A stretch of 6,150 nucleotides of DNA from Acidimicrobiia bacterium (GTDB taxonomy: Bacteria > Actinomycetota > Acidimicrobiia > Acidimicrobiales > Acidimicrobilacustridaceae), in assembly GCA_018882825.1 (NCBI GenBank), contig VERC01000146.1, forward strand, positions 1 to 6,150, read 5' to 3'. How positions within the stretch are numbered: position 1 is the first letter of the stretch; every line of letters starts with the position of its first letter. Shown here piece after piece: positions 1-5,246 of the stretch. Under the pieces are notes generated by a model, which ran no database searches, was not told where the DNA came from, and worked only from the letters and a program-made list of their open reading frames with translations. The position numbers and the translations under genes were made by a program.

Positions 1-482
1 AAGCCGCGCTGCATCTCGTTCCATTCCGATTCGGGCCAGCGCACGATCGGCACCGGACCGGCATTGCCGTGCCAGGGACGCTCGCCGAAGTCGAGGTCGC
101 GCTCGAGGTCGCGCAGGGTGGGCAGGAACTCCTCCCACCGCCAGCCCGTCGGCCACCGGTCGCAATCGGCCGGTTCGGGGCGCAGGGCGACGGCGCCGTT
201 GGTGGCCGAGGAACCTCCCAGACCGCGGCCGCGCCCGTAGCTGTGACGTCGACCGGTGGCGACCACCTCGTCCTGCCAGTCCCACGGCCATGACACCGGC
301 AGACTCAGGCGGCGCAACTCGACGGGTCGCTCGGTGAGGCTCGGCGCCGGACCGGCCTCGAGCAGCGCCACGCGCCGGGTCGGGTCCGCGGAAAGCCGGT
401 TGGCCAGCACGCAGCCGGCCGAGCCGGCCCCGACGATGACGACGTCGAATCCTTCATCCGAGTCGCGCGGGCCAGAGAGCAT
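1..482 (-). CDS. GMC family FAD-dependent oxidoreductase, N-terminal part (runs off the window)
   Basis: GMC enzymes are flavoproteins that oxidise alcohols, sugars or sterols. The 160 visible residues start with a Rossmann FAD-binding fold: VVIVGAGSAG at 14-23 gives the GxGxxG motif, and LLEAG at 40-44 supplies the acidic residue expected to bind the ADP ribose. GRGLGGSSATNGAV (85-98) matches the GMC signature 1 region around the flavin. The stretch ADCDRW...DLDF...WHGNAGPVPI (106-147) resembles the branch that includes the mycofactocin-associated oxidoreductase MftG; I infer this from remembered similarity, and no mycofactocin gene is visible. Family members are about 500-550 aa, so the FAD C-terminal part and the catalytic His/Asn lie beyond base 1. 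The ATG at 480-482 puts the Rossmann strand at the normal distance from the N-terminus, but no clear Shine-Dalgarno sequence precedes it. It lies 41 bp after the hydrolase gene and is probably co-transcribed with it. GMC assignment is firm; the MftG-like call is tentative. Confidence 0.9.
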   Translation of the reverse strand, partial: MLSGPRDSDEGFDVVIVGAGSAGCVLANRLSADPTRRVALLEAGPAPSLTERPVELRRLSLPVSWPWDWQDEVVATGRRHSYGRGRGLGGSSATNGAVALRPEPADCDRWPTGWRWEEFLPTLRDLERDLDFGERPWHGNAGPVPIVRWPESEWNEMQRG

Positions 483-523
483 GTGCGGACAGTAGGACGC
501 AGTGCGCGGCGTCGGCGCCCCGA

Positions 524-1606
524 TCAGAACCTCGCGGCCAGCCACTCCCGGGCGTGGTCGATCGACGCGCCCGGGAGTGAGAAGTGGTCGTCGTTCGGAT
601 ACTCGGTCACGGTGATGTCGCCACCGAGCGCCCGGATCGCCTCGACGTACCCCTCCTGCCACGCGACCGGCACCGGACCCATGGCGATCTGTCGGTCCAT
701 GAGCACCAGCACGGGCGCGATCGGCGTGCGCTGTGCCGCCGACGCCTCGGTGAACGCCTCCATCCATGCCGGGAACCTGCTCTGGTCGACCTCGAGGATC
801 GCGCCCTCGTGGCCGTGGGCGCGCCGCAGCACGTCGTCGAGATGGTGCACGCCCTGCACGTTCCAACTGGCCTCGAACACGCGGCGACCGACCGAGGTGA
901 ACACGTCGTCGAACGACAGTCGATCGGGGAACGCGGTCACCATGCCGGCCAGCGACATCACGAGATGCGCGTCCGGTGGGATGTCGGTACCGGCCAACGA
1001 CGCCCCCATGCCGGGGAGTTTCAGTCCGATGCTCGGGACTCCGGGGGACATGCCGACGGTGCCGACGATCTCGAGGTCGCCGTAGTCGGCCGGGTCGAGT
1101 TCCACGGCGGCGGCGGCCGTGCCACCGCCCTGTGACCAACCGATCACGCCGAAACGGGGACCTGCGCCCACTTCCAGTTCGCGGGCCGCATGCACGATCG
1201 TGACGGCGTCGATCGCGTTGGTGCGGTTCACCGTGTACTGGTGCATCCCGGGGGTGCCGAGCCCTTGATAGTCGGTGGCGACCACGACCCAGCCGTCGTC
1301 GATGAACCGCTGCACACCCGGGATGCCGTAGTCGATCTCGGTGCGGCTCCCCTCGACGAAGTACAGCGTGAGTTCCCGGGCCGGATCGGGTTGGGCCGAC
1401 GGGCAGCCGGCGTCGCCGATTCCGGTGGTGCCGTGTGCCCATGACAGCACCCGACGGTCCTCACCCGGGCCATCGGGTGCGATCACCAGACCGGTCGACT
1501 CGGTGGGCCGACCGTGCAGGTCGTGGGAGGTGTAGCGGATCCGGTGGGCGATCGCGCCGGTCAGCGAGGTGGTGATCCGCTCGTGGTGCAGCAGCACGTT
1601 CGACAT
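524..1606 (-). CDS. Alpha/beta hydrolase of the secretory lipase (LIP) family
   Basis: A 360-residue serine hydrolase expected to cleave carboxylic esters or lactones. Visible features in order: WAHGTTG at 56-62, an HG oxyanion-loop motif; DYQGLGTPGMHQY at 112-124, typical of the LIP family; GWSQGG at 156-161, the nucleophile elbow with Ser158; VLVLMDRQIA at 299-308, where Asp304 is the best candidate for the acid; and NDDHFSLP at 338-345, with His341 as the catalytic base. Many LIP-family proteins are exported, but this one begins MSNVLLHHERITTSL with no hydrophobic signal segment, so it is probably cytoplasmic. The ATG has a GAAGGA Shine-Dalgarno sequence (complement of 1615-1620) 8 nt upstream, which supports the start. 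It begins 30 bp after the tandem TetR gene and is followed after 41 bp by the GMC oxidoreductase gene, so the regulator probably controls it. The natural substrate is unknown. Confidence 0.88.
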   Translation of the reverse strand: MSNVLLHHERITTSLTGAIAHRIRYTSHDLHGRPTESTGLVIAPDGPGEDRRVLSWAHGTTGIGDAGCPSAQPDPARELTLYFVEGSRTEIDYGIPGVQRFIDDGWVVVATDYQGLGTPGMHQYTVNRTNAIDAVTIVHAARELEVGAGPRFGVIGWSQGGGTAAAAVELDPADYGDLEIVGTVGMSPGVPSIGLKLPGMGASLAGTDIPPDAHLVMSLAGMVTAFPDRLSFDDVFTSVGRRVFEASWNVQGVHHLDDVLRRAHGHEGAILEVDQSRFPAWMEAFTEASAAQRTPIAPVLVLMDRQIAMGPVPVAWQEGYVEAIRALGGDITVTEYPNDDHFSLPGASIDHAREWLAARF

Positions 1607-1636
1607 GTGGTGGTTCCTTCGGGGTCGGATCGACGG

Positions 1637-2770
1637 TCAGGTGGCGGAGCCGGCACTGAAGGCTCCGGCGAAGGGGAGGTGCTCGAGTTCCGCCACGAAG
1701 CAGGCGACCAGCATCACGCCCAGATGGGTGTGCTGCAGGGTGTCGGATGGGGCGGCGAAGGCGGCGAGTTCCGGAACGGCGAGCGCGACGTGGGCCAGTT
1801 CGAGGTTGACCAGCCATGCATCGCGATGCTCGGGTCGGAGGAACTCGGCCAGGAAGAGCGCGCGTGCCGTCAGAGGACCGCGGGCGCGCACCACCGGCTC
1901 GTACTGCGACCACACCTCGAGGGGCGTGAGCAGGGTCCGCTCGGCGGCGTCGGCGACGAAGCGGGCCTTGTTGGAATAGTGGGTGGAGATCGCTCCCTTG
2001 GTGACACCCGCTTCCCGCGCGATGCGGGCGATGGTGCAACGCCGGTAGCCGACTCGGCCGAGGACCGAGATCACGCTGCGATCGAGTGCGTCGCTCATCG
2101 GATCGGACCCGATGGGATCGCGCAGGAATCGCAGTGGAGTGACTTCGGAGCGATCGACATCGGACATCGAGGCCTTCCAGTAACTCGCCAGGACGTGGGT
2201 CTGGTCGTCGGTCAACGGGGGTAGGGCTCCCGTCGAGCGCAGAGCGAGGGCCCGTCCGAGGAAGAAACTGATGACCAGCGTCGACACGGCAGCATGATGT
2301 TGGGCGACGGTGGGGGACGGGACACACCGAGCCGACAGCAGGCGCCGCGCCGATTCGCCCACCACCTCGTCGAGCTCGTCATCGAACAACGAGGCGATGA
2401 GCAGCTCGACGAGTACGGCGACCTGCGTCGTGCGTTCGTCCCAGTTGCGGGCGAAGTCCCGAACCCCGGACGGTTCGCCGGCGGCGGCGGCGTCGAGCAT
2501 CTCGCCGAGAGAGGAGTCGAAGAACTCCTGCGTCGACGAGGACCACAGATCGTTGCCCAGTTCGGCGGGACTCTCGGCCCGGGCGTAGACGGCGCCGACG
2601 GTCAGTCCGGCGCGCTTGGCCACCCCGGTGAAGGTGACCGAACTCCATCCGCCTTCGACGATCGCGTTCTCGAGGGCGGCGCGCAGACGGCGGTCGTTCT
2701 CCTCGACCTGGTCCGCCCTGGACCTCTTCCCCCCGGATGACACCACCGGTGGATGGTACAAGTCGGTCAT
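1637..2770 (-). CDS. Transcriptional regulator with two TetR-type DNA-binding domains in one chain
   Basis: A 377-residue protein, almost twice the usual 190-220 of TetR repressors. A first TetR N-terminal domain spans about residues 26-75, with the helix-turn-helix around FTGVAKRAGLTVGAVYAR (47-64). A helical segment of about 120 residues follows, then a second TetR N-terminal domain at about 226-280, with TIARIAREAGVTKGAIS starting at residue 246 followed by THYSNKARFV, a more canonical match. The final 97 residues are short for a ligand-binding domain. The first HTH is less typical: the usual Y-x-H-F-x-S-K segment reads YARAESPAEL. The chosen ATG at 2768-2770 lies 23 residues before the first domain. 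The frame stays open upstream to 2917, but that extension is Arg-rich, crosses the hairpin at 2811-2847 and overlaps the next gene. No Shine-Dalgarno sequence is evident, so the exact start is uncertain. As first gene before the hydrolase and GMC genes, it probably represses its own operon in response to a small molecule. Confidence 0.88.
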   Translation of the reverse strand: MTDLYHPPVVSSGGKRSRADQVEENDRRLRAALENAIVEGGWSSVTFTGVAKRAGLTVGAVYARAESPAELGNDLWSSSTQEFFDSSLGEMLDAAAAGEPSGVRDFARNWDERTTQVAVLVELLIASLFDDELDEVVGESARRLLSARCVPSPTVAQHHAAVSTLVISFFLGRALALRSTGALPPLTDDQTHVLASYWKASMSDVDRSEVTPLRFLRDPIGSDPMSDALDRSVISVLGRVGYRRCTIARIAREAGVTKGAISTHYSNKARFVADAAERTLLTPLEVWSQYEPVVRARGPLTARALFLAEFLRPEHRDAWLVNLELAHVALAVPELAAFAAPSDTLQHTHLGVMLVACFVAELEHLPFAGAFSAGSAT

Positions 2771-2810
2771 TCGGTGCGCCGGAAGTGACCGTCGACGTGT
2801 GAGCGAGAGT

Positions 2811-2847
2811 GGTCCGTACGGAGCCCACACCGGGCTCCGTACGGACC
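2811..2847. repeat. Perfect 16-bp inverted repeat with 5-nt loop; terminator and/or TetR operator candidate
   Basis: The arms GGTCCGTACGGAGCCC (2811-2826) and GGGCTCCGTACGGACC (2832-2847) are exact reverse complements, separated by ACACC. Each arm holds the self-complementary 10-mer TCCGTACGGA (2813-2822 and 2836-2845), with centres 23 bp apart. The repeat starts 5 bp after the stop codon of the secreted-protein gene and ends 40 bp before the start of the tandem TetR gene, both on the minus strand. With 12 of 16 stem pairs G-C it could act as an intrinsic terminator, although no T-run follows on the minus strand; U-tract-free hairpins are common in actinobacteria. Its place just upstream of a TetR gene, and the paired palindromes, also suit an autoregulatory operator. 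The repeat is directly visible; both functions are inferred. Confidence 0.8.
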
Positions 2848-2852
2848 GATGC

Positions 2853-3854
2853 TCATCCGGTGAAGCTCGGCCCCACCGGTTCATCGGGCGTCGGCGACGC
2901 CTTGCAGGCCGGATCATCGGAGATGTCGAGTCCGCATTCCGGTCCCCACATCTCGAACTTCACTTCGCCCGGTCCCTGCGAGGCCCAATCGACCGAGTCG
3001 ATCACCGACCATGTGGTGAGCACGAGGGTGTACTTGCCCGGACTGAGCGTGGTCGTGAAGTACGGCTGGTGACCCTCCATCAACACGCCGCCATCGAGCT
3101 GTTCGGCCATCTGGGTGTTGCCGTACCCGAACAGGTCGTTGAGGTCGTCATTGCACCCGACCACCCCGTTGTCCGGATTGCTCGGATCGAACGACGAGTA
3201 GAGGGCGAGGAACGGATCTTCGATTTCGTTGGTCGCGTTGAGGGACGAGAGGTACGAACCAGGTGGAGTGCTCCCGATCCCGCGGAAGGTGTAGGAGCCG
3301 CCGATCAGCACCTCGATGGCGATGGTGCTGTAGATGTGGGGACTTGGTTCAGGATCGTCGGTCGCCAGTCCACACGTGTCGATCCCACCGAGGTAGTGCT
3401 CACTGTCACCCGAGTTGTCCAGACCGGTGTCCATCGTTGGTGCGGTCAGCGGGAGATCGAAGATGCGAGTGGTGAGCAACTCGCCAGCGGGAAGGTGCTG
3501 TGGGTACACCGGGTTGAACGCGAACTCCTTGTCGCCGTCGCCGTCGAGCTGCAAGATGGCGTTGCTGAGGTTCAGCGTGACGTTGGTTGCGGGACCAGTG
3601 TCGACGACGTTGTAGTCCGCGTCGAACTCCGTGTAGTCGGTGCAGTTGGTGATCGTGACCGCGACGTCCTGGGAGACCGGCGTCCAGTAGATCGTCTCTG
3701 TCGGCAGTCCGGCGGTGCAGTCGAGCGAGAGCGACGTCGTCATGGGCGTGGTGGTCGCTCCCGAACTGCCGGTGAACGCCACTGAAGAGGCCAGGAGCGC
3801 GACGATGGCGGCCCAGCCGAGCAGTCCTCGTCGCGTGCGGGGGGTTGTCGACAC
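2853..3854 (-). CDS. Secreted protein with a PPC-like beta-sandwich segment, function unknown
   Basis: A 333-residue exported protein. The N-terminus has a basic stretch (TPRTRR, residues 4-9), a hydrophobic core (LLGWAAIVALLASSVAF, 11-27) and a likely signal-peptidase site after SGA at residue 33. The mature part is acidic and rich in Thr, Ser, Asp and Gly, and has six cysteines (46, 71, 161, 234, 307, 317), enough for three disulfides. DPFLALYSSFDPSNPDNG (213-230), CNDD (234-237) and LSPGKYTLVLTTW (270-282) follow the pattern seen in bacterial exported proteins with a prepeptidase C-terminal (PPC)-like domain. No C-terminal membrane anchor, sortase motif, protease motif or other catalytic signature is visible, so it is probably released or loosely wall-associated. 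The frame is open to 3914, but the GTG at 3852-3854 is chosen because it has a strong Shine-Dalgarno sequence and starts just before the signal peptide. A promoter candidate lies at 3980-4008, so it is probably transcribed alone. I do not recognise a specific function. Confidence 0.85.
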   Translation of the reverse strand: MSTTPRTRRGLLGWAAIVALLASSVAFTGSSGATTTPMTTSLSLDCTAGLPTETIYWTPVSQDVAVTITNCTDYTEFDADYNVVDTGPATNVTLNLSNAILQLDGDGDKEFAFNPVYPQHLPAGELLTTRIFDLPLTAPTMDTGLDNSGDSEHYLGGIDTCGLATDDPEPSPHIYSTIAIEVLIGGSYTFRGIGSTPPGSYLSSLNATNEIEDPFLALYSSFDPSNPDNGVVGCNDDLNDLFGYGNTQMAEQLDGGVLMEGHQPYFTTTLSPGKYTLVLTTWSVIDSVDWASQGPGEVKFEMWGPECGLDISDDPACKASPTPDEPVGPSFTG

Positions 3855-3860
3855 GATGTT

Positions 3861-3865
3861 CCTCC
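3861..3865 (-). promoter_or_regulatory. Shine-Dalgarno site that fixes the GTG start of the secreted-protein gene
   Basis: On the minus strand the sequence reads GGAGGAACATC followed by GTG, giving a GGAGG core 6 nt from the start codon. No comparable site precedes the in-frame ATG at 3914. This supports the shorter protein, whose signal peptide then begins at a normal distance from the N-terminus. Confidence 0.75.
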
Positions 3866-3979
3866 GGGGGTCGTGGCACGGCGGGCGGTGTGGTCCAAAG
3901 AGGATCCACGTCACCGGCGGTAGGGAGTGGAGACCGTCGTGCCGGTTGCCGTTGTACTCCCGCCGGAATGACCAGATAG

Positions 3980-4008
3980 ACCCTATTTCAAATGTCTCGA
4001 CCCGTCAA
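3980..4008 (-). promoter_or_regulatory. Candidate sigma70-type promoter for the secreted-protein gene
   Basis: On the minus strand a TTGACG -35 hexamer (4003-4008) is separated by exactly 17 bp from TAGGGT (3980-3985), which fits the actinobacterial TANNNT -10 pattern. The spacer is unusually AT-rich for this window (GAGACATTTGAAA). A start near 3973 would give a 5' leader of about 118 nt. The 185-bp gap it lies in (3855-4039) has no supportable gene; apart from this promoter and the ribosome site I see only weak inverted repeats. Confidence 0.6.
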
Positions 4009-4039
4009 CGAACTTCGTCGAAGCCAGCCGCCGGCGGCG

Positions 4040-4705
4040 TCAGAGTGCTCGGGCCAGTAGGAGTCCGTCGCCCACGTTCAACAGCACCGTCTCCACTCGG
4101 GGATCGGCGGCCACATGGTCGTTCAGGTCGCGGATCGCCACCACATCGGCGTCGGTGGAATCGGTGAGCACGGCGCCGAAGTAGAGCGAGTTGTCGAAGG
4201 CGATGATCCCGCCGGGTCGCATCAGCGGCAGCACCGCCTCGTAGTAGGTGCGGTAGCCCGTCTTGTCGGCGTCGATGAAGGCGAAGTCGATCGGAGCGTC
4301 GGTTCGGAACCCGGGCAGGGTCTCGACGGCCGGACCGATCACCACATCGATGCGATCGGCGACGCCGGCCCGCTCCCAGAACGGTCGACCCACGTTCACG
4401 AACTCGTCATTGATGTCGAAACAGGTGAGTCGGCCGTCGGCGGCGAGTCCTTGGGCGATGCACAGCGCCGACAGACCGGTGAAGGTGCCGATCTCCACCG
4501 CGCGTCGGGCCCCGAGGAGGCGGACGAGCCAGGTGAGGAACGGCCCCTGCTCCTCGGCGATCTGCATGATCGCCAGACCCTTCATCGCGTCCTGCGTGGC
4601 CACCACCAGTTCGGCGTTGACGTCCGGTCGGGAGATCGAGTGGTCGAGCAGGTAGCGGCGCAGTTCGTCGGTCACTGCGACACCTTTGGACGTGGCATCG
4701 GCCAT
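4040..4705 (-). CDS. SAM-dependent O-methyltransferase, family 3 (catechol / caffeoyl-CoA type)
   Basis: A 221-residue cytoplasmic enzyme expected to transfer a methyl group from S-adenosylmethionine to a hydroxyl, often a catechol, in a reaction dependent on a divalent metal. Motifs in order: VEIGTFTGLSALCIAQGL (70-87), the class I SAM-binding loop; FDIND (96-100), with Asp97 at the position that usually holds the SAM ribose hydroxyls; FAFIDADKTGY (141-151); and GGIIAFDNSLYFGAV (165-179). Asp145, Asp171 and Asn172 align with the metal ligands known from caffeoyl-CoA O-methyltransferases. Length is normal for bacterial members (about 210-225). The ATG is preceded by GGAGGAGG (complement of 4711-4718) with a 5-nt spacer, a strong ribosome site. 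Its neighbours do not point to a pathway, and bacterial members have varied substrates, so the acceptor is unknown. A hairpin pair overlaps its start (4704-4740). Confidence 0.93.
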   Translation of the reverse strand: MADATSKGVAVTDELRRYLLDHSISRPDVNAELVVATQDAMKGLAIMQIAEEQGPFLTWLVRLLGARRAVEIGTFTGLSALCIAQGLAADGRLTCFDINDEFVNVGRPFWERAGVADRIDVVIGPAVETLPGFRTDAPIDFAFIDADKTGYRTYYEAVLPLMRPGGIIAFDNSLYFGAVLTDSTDADVVAIRDLNDHVAADPRVETVLLNVGDGLLLARAL

Positions 4706-4740
4706 GAGGTCCTCCTCCGTCGGCGCACCTCATCGTGAGG
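4704..4740 (-). promoter_or_regulatory. Two mutually exclusive hairpins over the methyltransferase start codon
   Basis: In the mRNA sense (minus strand), CCTCA (4740-4736), CGA and TGAGG (4732-4728) form a perfect 5-bp hairpin. The second arm extended to ATGAGGT (4733-4727) is also the exact complement of ACCTCAT (4710-4704), which includes the first two bases of the ATG. This longer-range pairing would put the GGAGGAGG ribosome site (4718-4711) in a 16-nt loop and bury the start codon. Both pairings use the same central bases, so only one can form. The repeats are directly visible; control of translation is an inference and could be coincidence. Confidence 0.4.
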
Positions 4741-4760
4741 ACTGCGATCGGTCGTGCCGC

Positions 4761-4766
4761 AACCTA
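4761..4766 (-). promoter_or_regulatory. Possible -10 element for the methyltransferase gene
   Basis: TAGGTT on the minus strand fits TANNNT and lies 56 bp before the ATG at 4705, in the 126-bp gap between divergent genes. A transcript starting near 4754 would carry both alternative hairpins at 4704-4740. No good -35 element is seen 17 bp upstream, so the call is weak. Confidence 0.35.
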
Positions 4767-4819
4767 CGTGACCGGTGTCGGCGTCGGGAAGCGTGGGGAG
4801 CCGGCAGGTCCAGGACGGC

Positions 4820-4825
4820 TACGTT
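4820..4825 (+). promoter_or_regulatory. -10 element of a probable leaderless transcript for the cupin gene
   Basis: TACGTT (TANNNT) ends 6 nt before the A of the ATG at 4832. This is the spacing expected between a -10 hexamer and its transcription start, so the mRNA probably begins at or next to the start codon. In agreement, no Shine-Dalgarno sequence precedes the ATG. The expected -35 position (4797-4802, GGAGCC) is not a recognisable hexamer, which is common for actinobacterial promoters. Confidence 0.6.
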
Positions 4826-4831
4826 CCCGGC

Positions 4832-5209
4832 ATGGAGCCGCGCATCGTGTCCGCCGATCCTCGAGCCGAGGAGTTCACCGACGAACGGTGTCACATCCTC
4901 GAATGGTGGAACGACCCTTCCGATGACCAGGCATCGATCGCCCGGGCCCGGGTCGAGCCGGGCGTGACGACAGCGCTGCATCGCGTGTCGGTGATCGAGC
5001 GCTACCTCATCCTCGAGGGTGAGGGTCTGGTCCGTGTCGGCGACCACGCACCCACGACGGTCCGATCGGGTGATGTGGTGGTCATCCCCGCCGGGGTGGT
5101 CCAGCAGATCACCAACGTCGGCGAGAGCGATCTGGTCTTCGCCTGTGTGTGCACGCCACGCTTCCGGCCCGAGTGCTACGAGTCACTCGAAGGTTCGTCC
5201 GAGTCCTGA
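4832..5209 (+). CDS. Small single-domain cupin protein
   Basis: A 125-residue protein with one conserved beta-barrel (RmlC-like cupin) domain. Motif 1 is PGVTTALHRVSVIERYLILEGEG (43-65) and motif 2 is GDVVVIPAGVVQQITNVG (80-97). The usual metal ligands are His-x-His, Glu and a final His. Here His50 and Glu56 are present, but the second His position is Val52 and the motif 2 His position is Gln (91/92). This matches a cupin subgroup I recall with HR...ERY and QxITN motifs, so it is unlikely to be a sequencing error; whether it binds metal is open. The tail CTPRFRPECYESLE (107-120) is also typical of that subgroup. The ATG at 4832 is preferred over the in-frame ATG at 4775 because the fold and the -10 element place it there and the extra 19 residues look like non-coding sequence. 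Role unknown: small cupins can be isomerases, dioxygenases or sugar-binding proteins. It diverges from the methyltransferase gene. Confidence 0.88.
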   Translation: MEPRIVSADPRAEEFTDERCHILEWWNDPSDDQASIARARVEPGVTTALHRVSVIERYLILEGEGLVRVGDHAPTTVRSGDVVVIPAGVVQQITNVGESDLVFACVCTPRFRPECYESLEGSSES

Positions 5210-5246
5210 CCGAACCGTTTCCTCGCGCGCCGATGGCGCCGGAACC

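Noticed and set aside
483..1085. Plus-strand open frame of 200 codons, and a second overlapping one at 584-1135
   Set aside because: Both are antisense to the hydrolase, whose catalytic motifs are intact.
1514..2224. Plus-strand open frame of 236 codons
   Set aside because: It lies opposite the TetR C-terminal half and the hydrolase N-terminus and has no recognisable motif; a shadow frame.
2771..2917. N-terminal extension of the tandem TetR protein from an ATG at 2917
   Set aside because: It would add 49 mostly basic, low-complexity residues, overlap the preceding gene and translate through the 16-bp hairpin; no ribosome site supports it.
2616..3785. Long plus-strand open frame of 389 codons
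   Set aside because: It is antisense to two well-supported minus-strand genes and spans the hairpin between them. Its composition is typical of high-GC shadow frames and shows no domain.
3887..3915. Imperfect hairpin (GTGGTCC / GGATCCAC with outer GGTG / CACC) in the leader of the secreted-protein gene
   Set aside because: It has a bulge and short arms and no match to a known riboswitch; I cannot separate it from chance.
4027..4038. GCCGCCGGCGGC palindrome just after the methyltransferase stop codon
   Set aside because: It is a loop-less GC dyad. Allowing a loop leaves about 4 bp of stem, which is common by chance here, and there is no T-run.
5218..5235. Small inverted repeat GCGCC-GAT-GGCGC between the convergent cupin and dehydrogenase genes
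   Set aside because: A 5-bp stem with no T-run is too weak to call a bidirectional terminator in DNA of this GC content.
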